This document shows, in pieces, positions 24,241 through 37,870 of a stretch of 64,000 nucleotides of DNA. Numbering within the stretch: the first letter of the stretch is position 1; every line of letters begins with the position of its first letter. The position numbers and the translations under genes are program-made. Under the pieces are notes generated by a model. It was not told where the DNA came from. It did not search any database and saw only the letters and a list, made by a program, of their open reading frames with translations. Origin of the DNA: Salvator merianae (taxonomy: Eukaryota; Chordata; Lepidosauria; Squamata; Teiidae); the NCBI GenBank assembly GCA_003586115.2, contig QVOM02000042.1, forward strand, positions 36,992,019 through 37,056,018, read 5' to 3'.

Positions 24241-26340
24241 TGCCAAATTTGTAAATGCTGGAAGATTTTATTCATCTAAATTCTCTCATGTTTTTGCGTG
24301 TATGACATAACAAATATTTGATTGTTTTGATTAAGCACTGATATGTTCCGTATTCTGTGTAGTCAAAAATTGTCTTGTAGTTAATGAAGCAAAGGCAAAC
24401 TTCGTATAATAGCCTGTTGCATTTTTTCTCCTTACATTTCCTCAAAATTTTTCTCTCATCTTAAAACTTTGCAGTGTTTCAATAATTCACATATTCCCTG
24501 GCAGCTCCTTTTTTCACTGTCTCTTCTGATTTCTAGGCTACGAAGTCTTGGTATGTATTCCTTGACATCAGGTTGTTAAAACTTTAGTTGCCTTTTCTTC
24601 CATTGCAATAAACAGTTCAATAGGTATTTTCTCTGCACCTAATACTTTCTTGTTTAACAGTCTAATGTCCTCTGGGTCTCACTTTCTAAAGTGGTTGTTT
24701 CTGAATATATTCTGCTCCTGCAAATGTTTCTGTCCTTCTGTAATCTTGTTTGTAAGAGTTTCAGAATAGTCTTTCCATCCTTCTTGGACCTTATTTGCTC
24801 CTGTCAGGTCTTTTCCTTGTTTATATTGAGTATTAGTAACTTAGCTGTAATCTTCCCTTTGAGTTCTTTTCTTACAAATGTTTTATTTTCCCTTTCTTCA
24901 TCTATTCCTCATGGAGATGTCTTGCTTTGTCCCTTTGTGCAATCTATTGCTTGCTTCTCCGCAGTGTTGCTGCTTCTGCTTGTTATTTATCTTTTTTTTT
25001 TAGAAATCCAAGGGAATTTCCACTTAAAAACACGGCAGCTTTAGCAAATAACTTTGTTAAAAAGTTGCTAGAAGATCTTGGGCTACAGCAACCCCAACTG
25101 TGCATCAACAGAAAAGACAAGCCAGATACTACTGCCTAGGACAATCACTTGGTTCTTTTTTATTTGAAATTTTGAAATACAGCATGTTTCTTCATCTTGG
25201 TCTTTATAATGCTTCTGATCTGTCCCCTGTCTTCTCAAGTTCTGTTTAAGTGTGTTGAATCTGTTCCTTAATTCAGCTTTGTATTCTAACTGTATGTTTT
25301 CCAGGTCCTATTTTGCTGGCATTTCTATCCTTAGTCTGTTCCACAGTTTGCACCTGTGATGTAGTACAGCTGAAAATGGAGGGGAAAGGGGTAGCGTGAG
25401 TTGCTTGGAGCTCTTCAAAGGAAAAGGAGGATATACATGCCAAAAATAATGCTTAAAATTGCATTATTCCATCCGCTTTTTCTTACCATGTATTCTGTTT
25501 GATTCTGATGTTGTCCATTAATGGTGTCTACACCTCAAGTCATAGGGTGCATCTGCAAGATGGGGGATTGCAGCACCTGCTGGGTGGGAGAGCTTGCTCT
25601 GGCCCCTGAGGTGCGGGCACAGTGTCTTCATGTCATGTACCTCACTTCCTCACACACCTGAAACCTAGGGAGCAAAAGTTTAGGGATGTGCTGTGGGTGG
25701 CCCCAGGCGTGGACCATTTTTGGCGTGCTTCAAAATACTCCTGGGGTGGAGACTGGTGCAGGTAGTTCACTTGCATGGCCACATTCAACTGATGCTTCTA
25801 CAGTCTTTTGATGGTCCTTGGAGGCACGCTGCATGCCTGGAGACGCTGCTGATATTACGATGCTTCTCATTCGTTTACCAGCTGCTTTCTTGCTCCCGTG
25901 TGGATGCTGCCTGTGTTTATGGTGCTTGAAGTAGATATTGGCCACAAATAATTCACGATCCTTGATCAGCCTGTCCCTTAAATTACTGCACATATCTTCT
26001 GTGATTCCAGATTCCTCCATTTTTAATTCTTTGCATTGCTATAAGCAATTAGTAGTACAATATTATATTCTCTTTTGGACTTCTTCAATTTGTAATACAG
26101 TTCCTCAGTCTTTACTCTACTGAATCATTAGTATACTTGCATAACATTTATATTATCAGCAGTTTACTACATATAAAAGATTTGATTCTGTTGGGTTATA
26201 GCCAAGAACATTCTTAACATTTTTTTTAAACTATCAGTGCCATTCAGTTCTCCCATGTGGATTGGTGCCCTGAATATTATGTAGCCATCTCAACTGAAAT
26301 AGCTGATAGTGGCCTTTGTGAGTTTTTATTTCTTTTTAAA
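24240..26340. repeat. Unresolved retroelement-like debris
   Basis: T-rich plus strand. On the minus strand, 25,200-25,330 reads as fragments such as LEYKAELRNRFNTLKQN, in the style of a LINE linker region (RTE-like or L1 cannot be separated). A 96-codon minus frame at 25,730-26,020 (MEESGITEDMCSNLRDRLIK) has no domain I recognise. Nothing here supports a host gene. Confidence 0.3.
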
Positions 26341-28636
26341 TTATTATTATTATTGATAAATTTAATAGGTAAAATATAAGAGACATATTGATTAAATCAG
26401 ATACAATTAATGTACATGATTAAAAAAAATGAGAATCCTATCCTTAATGCCCCCTACTCCTACCCCAGGCAATGCACAATAACCAATGATCTTCCTTAAT
26501 GACTTATTCAATAAACCATTTCTCTAATGCTTATTGAAACTCACTGCACATTATAGCCAATGTAATAAGACTGGTCTGTTCGGTGAACATGCCTCTTGTA
26601 ATGTTGCTATGATCTCATATAACGCTAGCCAGATTTTTATAAAATTTCCTTTCTTTACCCTTTCTTGTTCTTTCATGTTTTCAAACATCATCACTTCCCA
26701 AACTATTTTGTGCCATTCTTTTCCCCCCAATTTTCTCTAATAATTTCCAGTTTTGTGATATCGGTATTTAGGCTGCCCAGTATTAAATAGCATAGCAAAA
26801 GCTTGTTCTCCAGGCTAAAGTTTGTTGATGTGAGAATATGCAATAGGAATATTTCTGGTTTGCGCAGTATTTGTGTTCTTAAAATTAGTAAGCAAGGGGG
26901 GTTAGTAGAACCTTAGAGACTAACAGAGAGAAAGTTGGTAGTATAAGCTTTCGTAGCTAAGTCTATTTCATCAGATTCAAGGAGTGAAGTAGCTAGGGAC
27001 AGACCTATATAGAGTGTTATGCTTTTATGTATTAAGTCCCAAAATCTTTTTAGTTTTGAACATTCCCAGCAGAAGTGGAAATATGTTGGTTTCAAGTGAC
27101 ATCTCCAACATTTTGGGACTATATTGTATGATATTCTGACTATGACAATTGGAGTCCTGCACCACCTGCGTAGAATTTTGGTGTAAGTTTCCTTTATCTT
27201 TGCTGATTTTGCCAATTCTAATTTTTTCTCTGTAATATTCTCCCAATCCACATCTATAATTTGAACTCCTAAATATTTTTCCCATATTAATCTTAAGCTT
27301 TTAAAAATGTGGTGGGTAGATCAACAAATGTTTTATTAATTTTTGCTTTTTAGCGTTTCTTGAGGCTTTTTAATATCTCCTTAAATGGGGAGAAGTGGCT
27401 GGTAATTGCAGCTTCTATCTGTTTGCTGTTTATAATATATTTAAACACCTTTGTTTAACAAATTTGTTATTTGCCAGTTATGTTATAGTGTTTATCTTCT
27501 TATCTACTTTCCATTCTTTGGTCCTTTCTTAGTCTCTAATTTTACTTAGCCCTGTTATTCTTAGTTTTTCCAAGAGAATTAGTTTAAGTATCATGGATAA
27601 GTGTGGGAGGGTTTTTAACACTATCAATGGAGAAACAATGGAGAACAATATTTTTCTGCCAATAAATCCAAATGTCAGTTGGATGCTGAATAAGAAGGTT
27701 CTTTGATCTAATTTCTTTTTTTATTAGGTTGCTAAGAAATGAAACCAATTTCAAAGTTTCTTGGATTTCCATTTGTGCCAGTTTTGACCTTGGATCTCTT
27801 GTTAGGTGTATTAATTGGGAAAGCCTAAATGCTTGCTGATATACCTGAATTTTTGGAACATCCTAGTTATCTTGCCCTACATGTTTCTGCATTATCAAGC
27901 TAGCAATTCTTTATTTTTTAAATTGAAATATATATCTTGAAAGTTTAAACTTAGGGGAAGGGTTTATGATAAAAACAGTATCTGTGAAAAGAATTTTGTA
28001 GACCAATGTTTTAAATCTGATCTGATGAATGAGGGGGAGATAGTTTGTATATATGATTTTATTCAGGTTTCGGGATATTATTATCCCTAAGTATTTCATT
28101 TTTTCATTTTCAGATCTGAAATATTCCTATTAGTTAATTGGGTTATACATGATATGTTTTTGAACATTATTTCTGGTTTATTAAAATTGATTTGGAGGCC
28201 AGATGCGATGCTGCATAAAACTCTGAAGTTGTTTCCTTTAATTTCTTAACTGTCCTAGTCAGGTCCCTAGTAGAAGTTATTGTGTCATCAGCATAATTGT
28301 TAATTTTTATTTTCATATTCCCAGTTTCATGTGGTACTACTTCTTGTGCCCCTCTAATTAGATTAGACAGTGGTTCTAAGGCTAAATTAAATATTAATAG
28401 GGAAAGGGGACACCCTTGTTTTGAGTCTCTAAATAGAACAAATTTATTTGAAAGGCTATTGTTGAGCCATAGTTTTGCTGATGTATTCTTGTATAGGTTC
28501 TTTATTAATCTTATAAACATTTTTCCAATGTTTATCTCATGTAAAATTTCTGTTAAATATGTATGTGATACAATATCAAAGGCTTTGAATATATCTAAGC
28601 TTATTACAGTCGTATAGAGTATACAGTCATATAGAG
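26340..28636 (-). mobile_element. L1 LINE, ORF2 reverse transcriptase and C-terminus
   Basis: The minus strand from high to low coordinate shows L1 ORF2 in order. VISLDIFKAFDIVSH is the palm block, SKQGCPLSLLIFNLALEPL follows, and NNYADDTITSTRD stands at the FADD box (aspartates present). Then comes the C-terminal region at 26,913-27,285 with CWRCHLKPTYFHFCWECS, the Cys/His motif of L1 ORF2. Frames are interrupted. The element continues upstream past a MITE insertion (28,637-28,828). Confidence 0.85.
26905..26985. repeat. SINE-like tail fragment
   Basis: 'ccttagagactaacagagag' then 'taagctttcgtagctaag' and 'catcagat' are the hallmark phrases of a common reptile SINE tail. It sits next to the C-terminal L1 sequence. 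Confidence 0.5.
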
Positions 28637-28828
28637 CAGCATTTCTCAACCGGGCGCCATATAGCCCCCTTTGGACCCTCAGGATATTCCAAGGGGGCCC
28701 ACAGGGGACTTCCTTCTCCCTCTGACTTCCGTACTCCACCGCTGCACGCACCTGGTAGGACAGGGGGGGCACAGGAAGGAAACAAGGTTGGAAGGGGGCC
28801 ACGGTTGGAAAAGGATTGAGAAACACTA
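28637..28828. mobile_element. hAT-like MITE inserted in L1 ORF2
   Basis: Ends cagcatttctcaa and, inverted, tagtgtttctcaa. The flanks atatagag (28,629-28,636) and atagagag (28,829-28,836) agree at 7 of 8 bases, fitting a hAT 8-bp duplication. L1 ORF2 text reads on both sides, so the MITE is the younger insertion. The minus frame at 28,167-28,826 is open across the junction only by chance. Confidence 0.85.
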
Positions 28829-28836
28829 ATAGAGAG

Positions 28837-28970
28837 TATGTAGAAGTACTTTGATTGGATTGATCATATACCTATCTGGGATAAAACCTGCTTGGCCAGA
28901 GTGGATTAATTCTCTAATAAAGCTGTTCAATCACTTGACTAATATGCCTGAAAATAATTTGAAAGTAGCA
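28837..28970 (-). mobile_element. L1 LINE, upstream ORF2 fragment
   Basis: The minus strand reads GQAGFIPDRYMINPIKVLLH, the L1 RT block that precedes the palm block at about 28,600. This shows that one L1 was split by the MITE. The L1 appears 5'-truncated near 28,970. Confidence 0.8.
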
Positions 28971-29539
28971 CAATGGTGTGCATGCACAGAGAATTTCAGC
29001 CTGCATTTGTGCAAGCTTGATAATGTCATACATATATGCATTGTTGCATGCTACAAGATCTGCCATGAAGGGCCCTATAATGGTGCCAATGAGGCAAGCA
29101 GCAAGCAGGTAAGTTGCCCATTTCATAAGTTTCCTTGTATGCAAGTAAGTGAAGATGAAGAGAGTTAGGGTTGTTAGGGAGAGCACATTAGAAAGAATGT
29201 AACACATCTCTACTGTTTTCAAAACCAGGTTTTTATAGACAGTTGTTACCTTCTCTAGTATATTTTAGATCAAAGCTTCAGCTTTATGGATTTAGGGAAA
29301 TCATGAAATCCCTACATGCTTGATCTTAGGGAAATGGTCCTTTGACTAAGCAATTTCCATAGAATTAGGTGCAGTTTGTGCAGATGGTCATGACAGCTAA
29401 TTTTTAGGAGATTTGTGCATCATATTCTTGGAGTCACTCCATATGCTACTTTTTATGTTTATGAGTGAAAAGCATTCAGCAATTTCCCTATTAATATACC
29501 TAGACCAATTTTCCTAGTCCAAAAGAATCTTAAGCCCTT

Positions 29540-29835
29540 TCACATGGGATGAGTCTCTTGGTTGAGAGTGGCCCATAGACCAGATGGTCTGCACTCTGGA
29601 CCAGAGTGGCACCATATTTTGCCCCATTGGTGGAGCCCTTGAAAGTAGATCACAAGTGGACTACTGTTGGTATACCAGTCCATGAAGGGCATGTGGACAG
29701 CGCCCCTCTGTGAGCTGGTATACCAGACCCTGCCCTTTTTCAGTTGGGCATTCAGAAGTATGCCACTCTTGGGCATGCTGCTAGAAGTGCACTACTCCTG
29801 GATGCACTGCCAAAAAGGGCCTGGCTAGGAATTTC
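29540..29835. repeat. Possible DNA-transposon-derived repeat
   Basis: A GC-richer block with partly palindromic text: 'ggtataccagtccatgaagg' faces 'gagctggtataccagaccct'. The outer ends were not resolved. Confidence 0.35.
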
Positions 29836-32526
29836 GTTCCCAGCCTTTGTTCCCTGGGATTGGGTCTGGGTCAAGATGGATTGTCTAAAATGCACAGGCC
29901 TTGGAGACTACCCAACCTGGACCAACGCCATACGGAAACAACTTTAAGTATGTATAACAAGTTTGTCTAGAAAAACACATTGTGACCAAAGCATATTTCC
30001 CTCAGAATAGTGGCACATCAGAGCTGGGTTTTCCTGTTTAGGAATTCTCCTTCCTTTCAGGATTAGCTAAATACAGTCCATGGTTAATTAAATGTTTATA
30101 TTCTACTATTAATTAAAAGAAAAACCAAACAGAGCACCATTCAGGGCTATTTATGTTTCTCATATAAATCCATTGACCTTAGTAGAGTCATTCTAAATGT
30201 TCTGGTATTTTGCAAGCGAAAAATAAACTTGTGCTTTAGGAGGTTTTTGTTCCTGTTTCTCCAGCTGCTTCCCTTTTATTTGGACTAAACTATGTACAGA
30301 TAAATCTGTGCAGGATCATGAACTGACATGTGATTACTAAGAGACTGCCAAGAGAATCAATGAATATGGAATTTGCCTTAAATTTTCTGGCAGGTCAAAC
30401 AACAGTTGTACTTAATAGCAATAATTCCTTTGTAATCTAATGTCTTAGCAGTCATTTTCTGACTTAAATGGGTGCGTGTGAATTCCTTTCATAATGCCAT
30501 TTAGTGGAGCATGTTTAGAAAAAGAGAATTTGAGGATTTGAAGTGAGGCTTTCAGCTGTGTACGTTTGGCATGATGTACTGGACTATGGGTAAATTCCTG
30601 TTGAATATGGGAGCAATGAGTATGGGAATGTATATTCTGGGAGTTCAAGAGGAGGAATATATAAAGGGGATATGAAATGACTAGCTTGCAGCCAGAATGA
30701 AACTCTAAATTAGATTATCCGTTTGCATATGTTGCTTACCTTTGCTTGGTGTTAAAAATAGAAAACTGTTACTTTCACAGTCACAAAGTCAATTAAAAGG
30801 GTGATGACAGACCTGTAAAATCTAGTATTATATCACATTATGATCTGAAATTGTTATGTTGGTGATGTGGTGTGCATAATTAACAAGGTCTTGTGGAACG
30901 TTCAGACCTCTCTTTTCCTGAGTAGGAAAAATAAAATGAAATTCTGAAATTTTATGCTGGAATTGTCAATATAATTTTGGATTCCTTTAAAGATGTTCAC
31001 TTTAGCCTTGGGGCAGCTGCAATATCTTGAAGTACTGGGACGAAATCACTTCCCAAACATCTGCCTGTTGCTGTTTAGCACAAACATGTCCACAAACCAA
31101 ACAACTGTTCTTATTGTTTCTTATGTAAAGTTCCCGGTAAATTCTTCTACAGAACTCTCTCTGTTCCTGCCTCTTCTTTTACTTTGGTTACAGGATGTGT
31201 TTTAGTAACATTTTAAATCAAAACAGCAAGTTACTAAACATACCAGAAAGGGCATTCTTTGTTATGTGGGAAGCCTGCGGCAGCTTTTTCTTTTTGTTTT
31301 TTCTTCTCCTGAGTAAATTTTATAGTGTTCCTGCGAATGTAGCGCTGGTAGTGGAATGTTAATATCTTTTGAAAATGGAATTCAGTTCACCCAGAAGGAA
31401 AGTAGTGCCCAGTTCTGTTGATGAGGTCTCTCTTTGTGGAATTGTTGAGGGGGTTGGATGCCTGAAATGAATCATACAGTTACAGATTCTTACCAGCTGA
31501 TTAACAAGCAGCCGTGGTGGCAAGACTGTAATATAGGGCACTATGCAGCTTAGGGCTAGATTTCTAGCCCAAAGGTCAAAATTCAGAAAAGCGTTTCTTT
31601 CACCCATAGCACTTGCTGATTAAAAAATTAGGCAAGGAGCGCAAGTGATAGTAAAAAGAGTGGGAGCCCATGGGCAAGAAATAAATAAGTTCTCTAAAGA
31701 GAGATGTTTCCTAGTTTTGATTTATTTCTTAAGCCTCCTTTAGAGTCTTCTGTTTTGCAGCAGAAAACTGCAGTGGCACAGCAGAAAGAGAGACAAGCAG
31801 AAGAAAAAATAATCTAAAATTATGATGGGCACAGTCTGCACCATACAGTCTTTTTAAAAAAAGATAGTTGACCTGTCTGACTGAACACAGATCTACCAGG
31901 TCTCACTGTAGGTTCAAAGAAAAGTACAGTAATAATCAGAGGTGCTCGTGGAGAATTTTGGGTCCTTTTCTTTTGGTAAGATCAGCAGCCAAACTGTGAG
32001 CGTGTCTTCAAATACAGACAAAAGTGCTTTCATTTCCATTTTAAAAATGTGTTTGTTGTAAAAGTTCTGGGCATAAGTAATCATATTTATGATTACAGGA
32101 TAATTCACAACATGTTATAAAGTTATTATACAGTAGGACCCCTTTTAAACAAGGCTTCTGTTCCTGCAAGTCATTGCTTGAAGCAAAATTCACGTTAAAT
32201 GAGTAATAGATCTTTAATGTTAGGGAAAATGTGTTAAAATGAAACTGGAATGCTTTAGTGGAAAAAGGTCTCAATTAGTTAATTGTGTTGTATTAAAACC
32301 ACGCAAGTCACAAATTTGCTTAAAATGGGGCGATGATGTACAATGATCACTGTACTATCTATCTCTGTAAAACAGAGATATGTGAGCAAATAACTTGAAG
32401 CCTTAGCCAGCCAGCTAACAACCTTTGAAGGCTGTCAGGATAAATGAGTTCTAACTTGGTGATAAAATCCTGTAATAGTTCTTGCTTTCTGCGAGAGAGA
32501 ATTCCTAACTATGGTGAGATGGCAGT

Positions 32527-32528
<2 letters not shown>

Positions 32529-32558
<30 letters not shown>
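32529..32558. repeat. (TA)n microsatellite
   Basis: About 14 TA units in an uninterrupted alternation. Confidence 0.9.
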
Positions 32559-32560
<2 letters not shown>

Positions 32561-33269
32561 ATTATGGTGTTCAACAGCAACACCAACCCGTGGAGCAATT
32601 AGAAACCCTCCTGCCACCACATCTGGGGCTGTTTGCATGGGAGAAGATACTGTTACAGATAGCTGAACCTCAGGTGGTTAAGGGCCTTGAAGTTCATTTG
32701 AAAAGCTTTAAAACATAGAGATCCCAATGAATATGGATTAGCGATGCAGATGTCTCTATCAGCACTCTGTTGGTAGATGCAGTTTCTGGGCGATCTTTAA
32801 TGGAGCAGGGTGTAAAGCATGTCATAGTAATCTAAATACAAGATTAGCTTTGCAGTTACAATATAAGTGGTGTACCCCTTGTAGATACTTCTTCAGGGGG
32901 AGTGTGAGTCTTCTGATAGTAGCCTGCATATTCAGTTCCTGGACACAAAAGTCACTAGTGATTAATTCTGTCAGGGCTTGTCTTTCAGCTCTTATCCTAT
33001 CCATTATTACCATTGCACACTAATGGAGCTCTGTTGATATGGAGCAAAAGAGGTGAGTATCATCTGTTTAATCAGGATTTATGATGTGGTCCTATGGCAG
33101 CCAAGTTCACATGACCAAGCTCATGGATTCCCAAATTTCCTCACCATGTGTGGTTCTCATTCTGCTCTTTGCTTCAGATTTGGTTTTCTCCTGGATGCAT
33201 GAAGAACCGTTTTCCTTTTGTTAGAGGATGGACTTAGTGAATGCAGATCACTTCCTTTTTCAAAAAAGG

Positions 33270-33650
33270 TCTTAAATTTGGCAGCTTGTATTCACAGTCC
33301 AAGACAATAAGCCTTTCAAGATTATCTCTGTTCCGGTGGGATGAATTTCCTCACTGTCATTCATAATTTTGCTCCGGCATATCTGAACTATAGGGAATTC
33401 CCACCACAGATGGCAGAATGAGCCAGTCTGTTCATGTACTTTCCCACAGAAGAGCCTTAATGTCTTTTTGATTACATGAAGCCTGACAGGTGTTGTATAC
33501 CAGGGGTTTAGCAGCTTGTAGTGGTCATTCTTTATTTTTATGCAGATCGGCTTCTTGGCATGCACTGCCAAGATCTTGTGCCAGGCTTCCTTTTCTAATT
33601 TCTCACACAGTTCTGCTTCCCATGCCACAATGCAAAACTTATATTTTCTG
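33270..33650 (-). mobile_element. L1 ORF2 C-terminal fragment
   Basis: A 118-codon minus frame contains YKLLNPWYTTPVRLHVI and GSFCHLWWEFPIV, matching the 'YLLNRWYLTPVKLHK...HLWWECPIV' C-terminal block of L1 ORF2. It is an isolated fragment; the RT is not seen next to it. Confidence 0.75.
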
Positions 33651-35266
33651 TTGAATATTTTAAATTAATATTTAATTAACCACCCTTTTAATCGCAGCAA
33701 TATCTAATATATTTTGAAATTCTGCAAGGCAAATTATGTTTAGGAACGATCTGCAGAGTGGGATGTTTTTGAAAAGATCTTAGCAATAAAAATTTGAAAT
33801 GCTCTGTTCACCTTATCCTGTTATCCTGTAGGTTATATGTGAGTGCTTGTATGAAAGCTGGAAGGTAATTTTATTTCCAATTGAATACTGAGGATTGAGT
33901 ACTGAGGGTGCTAGAGTGCCTGGGTTGTTCACTCAGTTGTACAATAAATGAGGGAGGGAGAAACAACTACTCTTGTCTGTCTTAAGTAGCAAATATTGGA
34001 CTAAAGCTATGTTTTCTTAAAGAAAAAAATAAAATTCTTAGATTTTAATTATTTCCATTCACTTTCCTAAGAATGCCTGTTTTTTTTCCTGTTGGGAACA
34101 CCCTGTGATGATAGAAGAAGGCAAAAAAAATCTAATAAAGTACAGTATAAAATAAGCCCATTAGTATCCACTGCATCTATATGTGTATTGTATGTGTGTT
34201 TGTGAATCATGCCAGATAAGATGCCCTGGCCCATAAGATGGACCTATAATTTGCTGAGGGATATTTAGGAAAGATAAATTAAAGAACAGGATGCAGTGTG
34301 ATTTGAGGATAAATTATTTTGAAAATGTGTGGGTTTTATAACCGTGCAAAAAATACGGTATTTTTATTAAGAGCATCCTTCCTTATGTCCACCTGGTTCC
34401 CTCTTGTGGAACATTGTACTCTGAACTACAGACTAAGCCTGCTGGATATCCTGCTGAGAAGAAATGTGTTTTGAGTGTCAAGGGAGAATATTTCTGGCAT
34501 TGGTTTGCCTTTGAAGGGTGCATATATAGGCAAGTTATTTGTCTGCAAAGTGGAGCTTCTAAGTGCTGCCTTTTACTGTAAAGGACGACGAGGAGCTTTG
34601 TTTTTATCTTTGTTTTTTCCTAATTCCCAGTCCTCTCCCCTTGAGTATTCACGATCATGAAATATTTTTAAAGAATATACTGATGTGTGTGCCGTAATGT
34701 GCATGTCAGTTTTGTTAAAAATGGGTTATCGCTATTCAGAGGGTCGCCTTTGAAATTCTTCCCCTTCGGCTGTGTTTGACAGCCGGGTGTGTTGAGAGTA
34801 GCGTCTGAGACAAAGCAGCCGAAGCTGGGAAAGGTGACTTAGACAGCAAGCAAGAGTAGGGGGGCAGTGGGAAATCAAGAGGCCAATAAGGGCATAGACG
34901 CGAGAAGATGTGCCTTAGAGATGGGAAGCTAAAGGTTAAAGGATTATGCAGGCAGCACAGCAGGCAAGAGATTTAGTGAATTTATATTTATCCTGCAAGT
35001 GATGTCAGAACTACAAGAAGTAAGGATCATGAGCTTTAGTGACACTTCGGCTCGTGGAAAGCCGGCTGCCTTAGCGTAGCACGGTCATATTTAAAGAGAG
35101 TGGCTAATATTTTGCTGGATTCTCTGCATTCATCGCCCACTTGATTAAGCCCACCACAGCGTTTCCATGTGCCCGCAACACATTTCTGTGTGTGCAAAGT
35201 GTGCATTCTTATGCTTTGCATTGGCTAACACTGTCAAAAAATCCATGCCTAAGGAGGCTGAAATGG

Positions 35267-35405
35267 TGGCCCTTTCCGCACTGGATCTTATTCTGGATTA
35301 TACTTGCAATCTGCCCAGGGCCTGCCATAGTCTGCACTAGCATGCAGACAGGAGGCCCCTATTCCGGGATATAATCCAGAATAGCGGCCAGTGCAGAAGG
35401 GGCCA
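35267..35405. mobile_element. Short palindromic MITE (139 bp)
   Basis: The left arm begins tggccctttccgcactgga and ends attctggattata. The inverted right arm reads tggccccttctgcactggc and attctggattata. The arms are about 36 bp. A diverged relative of the inner arm occurs near 3,448-3,475 ('attccagattatattccaga'). Confidence 0.8.
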
Positions 35406-36939
35406 GTGACTAGACTTGGAAATATACCTTGGCTCTGTTCCACCTCCTTTATGTCTCTTTCTTTCTCTCTTAAATCAGCGAGTACCCCTTGGACTGCATA
35501 ATAATTCACATTTAAAGGCAGAAGAACTAGTAGCTCTTTAAGCACATATGACATAAAATGTGGCCTGCTAAGTTGCGTTTACTTACTTCAAACATTTTAG
35601 ATTTCTCTTCATCTGAGGCTTTTTACACTCAGCAGCAAAACAATCCACATAATTAAAAACAGCCCACTATTAAATCCACTAGGTATTGAGGATCACTAAA
35701 AACCTCAGTGCACCTGTTTACAGCAAGTGGTGCTTGAGGTGTTTCTGCCTTTTCTCCTGTCCATCCTACAGTGCTTTCCAGCTCCCTTTAAAAAGCTGTT
35801 CTGCTCCTTAGGAAGAGTCAGAGGTTGCAATAAAAACACAAGCGAGTAAGTAAATAGGAGAGCTGAAAGAGAGGTTCTCTTTGCCAGTTTTTAATTGCCA
35901 TTGGAACAGTCTAGAGCTGTAAACATTCCTTATTTATATAGTCCAAATAAGCAGGCATGGTCTTGCTTTTATTGCAGTCATAATTATGGTGTTCTTTAAA
36001 TTGGCTGATAGCAGGAGAGATAAGGAGAATGCCTGTAGGTTCAGATGAAACTCTCTCAGGCTCTCCCTCTTTTTAAAGCGGATGCTGAAAATTCAGCAGT
36101 GTGAGTGTGCACCTGGTTTCATTAAAGATGCCTTTGGACAAGCTGAATACCACAGCTGAAGCAGCTTCTCTGCCCTGTTACTTGCCAAGGGGGTCTCTGT
36201 AAGTGGCAGCACAGCAGGACAAGAAGGGCTCTTCTGGAGACCAGTGTCTGTGGGCATCCCAGTCTTTGGGTAAAGATCTCATATGGCTTCTTTGCCCACG
36301 TCATCCACATCTGTTATGGTCGTGTACGGATGCAATTGTCCGGGTGTGGACTGGATCCTGAAAGCCATCAGTGGGATTATTGCTTCTGTGCTCATTAAAA
36401 CTAAAGCACATCTTTTCAGTGTTGAATATTACTTGTCCTATCCCCTGTCTTTACCAAATCACCCAGACAAGGCACATCCTTAGAAGGCCTTTGTCACAAG
36501 ACAATGCCAACTACACTTGATATCCAGCAGTGACAGGTCAACATAGTCTGTGTTACCAGTGGAAAATGAATTGAGAGAATTAAGTAGGTCCTTAACAGCT
36601 GAGCTTTGTGCTCTGCAGGCTGATAAGCAAAACAGAAAGGGTAGGGATGAAGAAACAGGTTTGTCTTTTGAACCCCTTTGTAAAAGAGTGTCTGCAAGAA
36701 GGCACAGTGGCTTTGTTTCTGTTTTTATTTATTTATATTATTTGTGTTCATGTCTTGCTTTTCTTCAGGGCTGTGAACATTTATTTATTTGATCTAAACC
36801 TGCCCTCATAGGCTGTGACAGTATGGCCAAAAAAGCCTGGGCAGGAAGGGCCCACGGAGGCCAGAAGGGACTGCACAGGGGGCAGCAAGGGCTCTCAGAA
36901 GTGGCCTTTTTGCAGAGCAGGAAGACTCACTTAGAGGGC

Positions 36940-37365
36940 TCTTAAGAACGTACGAGGAGCCCTGGTAGATCAGGCCACGGCCCATCTAGTCCAGCACCCT
37001 GTCCCGTACAGTGGCCCACCAATTGCTTATGGGCCTTCTCAAGCAGAAGAGAAAACCAAAACCTTTACCTGCTCCTGACTCCCTGCAAATTACCTTTAGA
37101 GGTATCCTGCCTGCCTCTTCAACCTGGAGGCAGTACCTAGGCATCCATTCTAGTAGCCATTGATGCACCTGTCCTCCATGAATTTGTCTAACCCTTTCTT
37201 AAAGCTATCCAGGCTGCCACCACCTCTTCTGGTAGCAAATTCCATAGATTGATGACCCTCTGGGTTAAAAAATATTCCCCCTTGTCAGTCCTAATTTTCC
37301 TGCCCCTCAGTTTCATAGAATGTGCCTTGGTTCTAGTGTTGTGTGATAGACAACAACATTGTGCC
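36940..37365 (-). mobile_element. CR1-clade LINE 3' end
   Basis: The family tail 'gatcaggccacggcccat' lies at the low-coordinate side. Upstream is LPEEVVAAW with SHNTRTKAHSMKLRGRKIRT, the C-terminal end of the CR1 ORF2. It is truncated at about 37,365. Confidence 0.85.
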
Positions 37366-37737
37366 ACTGTGTCGAGGGACAGTAGCAACAAGAGTGACTC
37401 ACCCATTCCATCTTCTGACTGGCCCTATTACGGAAACCTCATGGTCCTATAATGGCCCCCTGGAAACACTGAAGTCAGGCTTCTCAGTTTGGGAGGCAGG
37501 GAGGCAGGAGGCGTGCAGGTGCTGGGCCTCTCAGGTCCAGGGCTGGAGAAAACACTCCATCTCCTTCTGTCACCATGTAGAAGTAGCCGCAGAGTACTCA
37601 AGGCACCTTACAAACTCTTAAACAGATATCAATAGATAAAATGAACATTATTTTAAAACGGTACTGAAAAAGTAAAAGCAAATAACTCTTAAAAACCAGA
37701 TGGAAAAGATGAGGACAGGCAGATTATTCTCTTGCTA

Positions 37738-37870
37738 TACACTTGATTCACACCCATATTTGTCTGTGAGGTTGGTTGAGTTGAGAGACTGGCTGAAGCA
37801 CAGGAAGCAAGTTCCCATGGCAGAGTGGGAATTTGCATTGCGGCTTCCAGTTCTTATTCGGATGTTCTTG
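37738..37870 (+). repeat. SINE-like repeat relative of 23,430-23,716
   Basis: 'ctgtgaggttggttgagttg' then 'ccatggcagagtgggaattt' match the layout of the repeat at 23.5 kb; strongly diverged. Confidence 0.4.

Noticed and set aside
27001..29000. Host gene encoding a reverse-transcriptase-like protein
   Set aside because: Broken frames, an internal MITE and L1-specific motifs show a dead L1 rather than a domesticated gene.
28914..29222. Minus-strand 102-codon frame with hydrophobic stretches (possible membrane protein)
   Set aside because: Its C-terminal part overlaps L1 ORF2 in another frame; the hydrophobic residues follow from AT-rich sequence, with no family resemblance.
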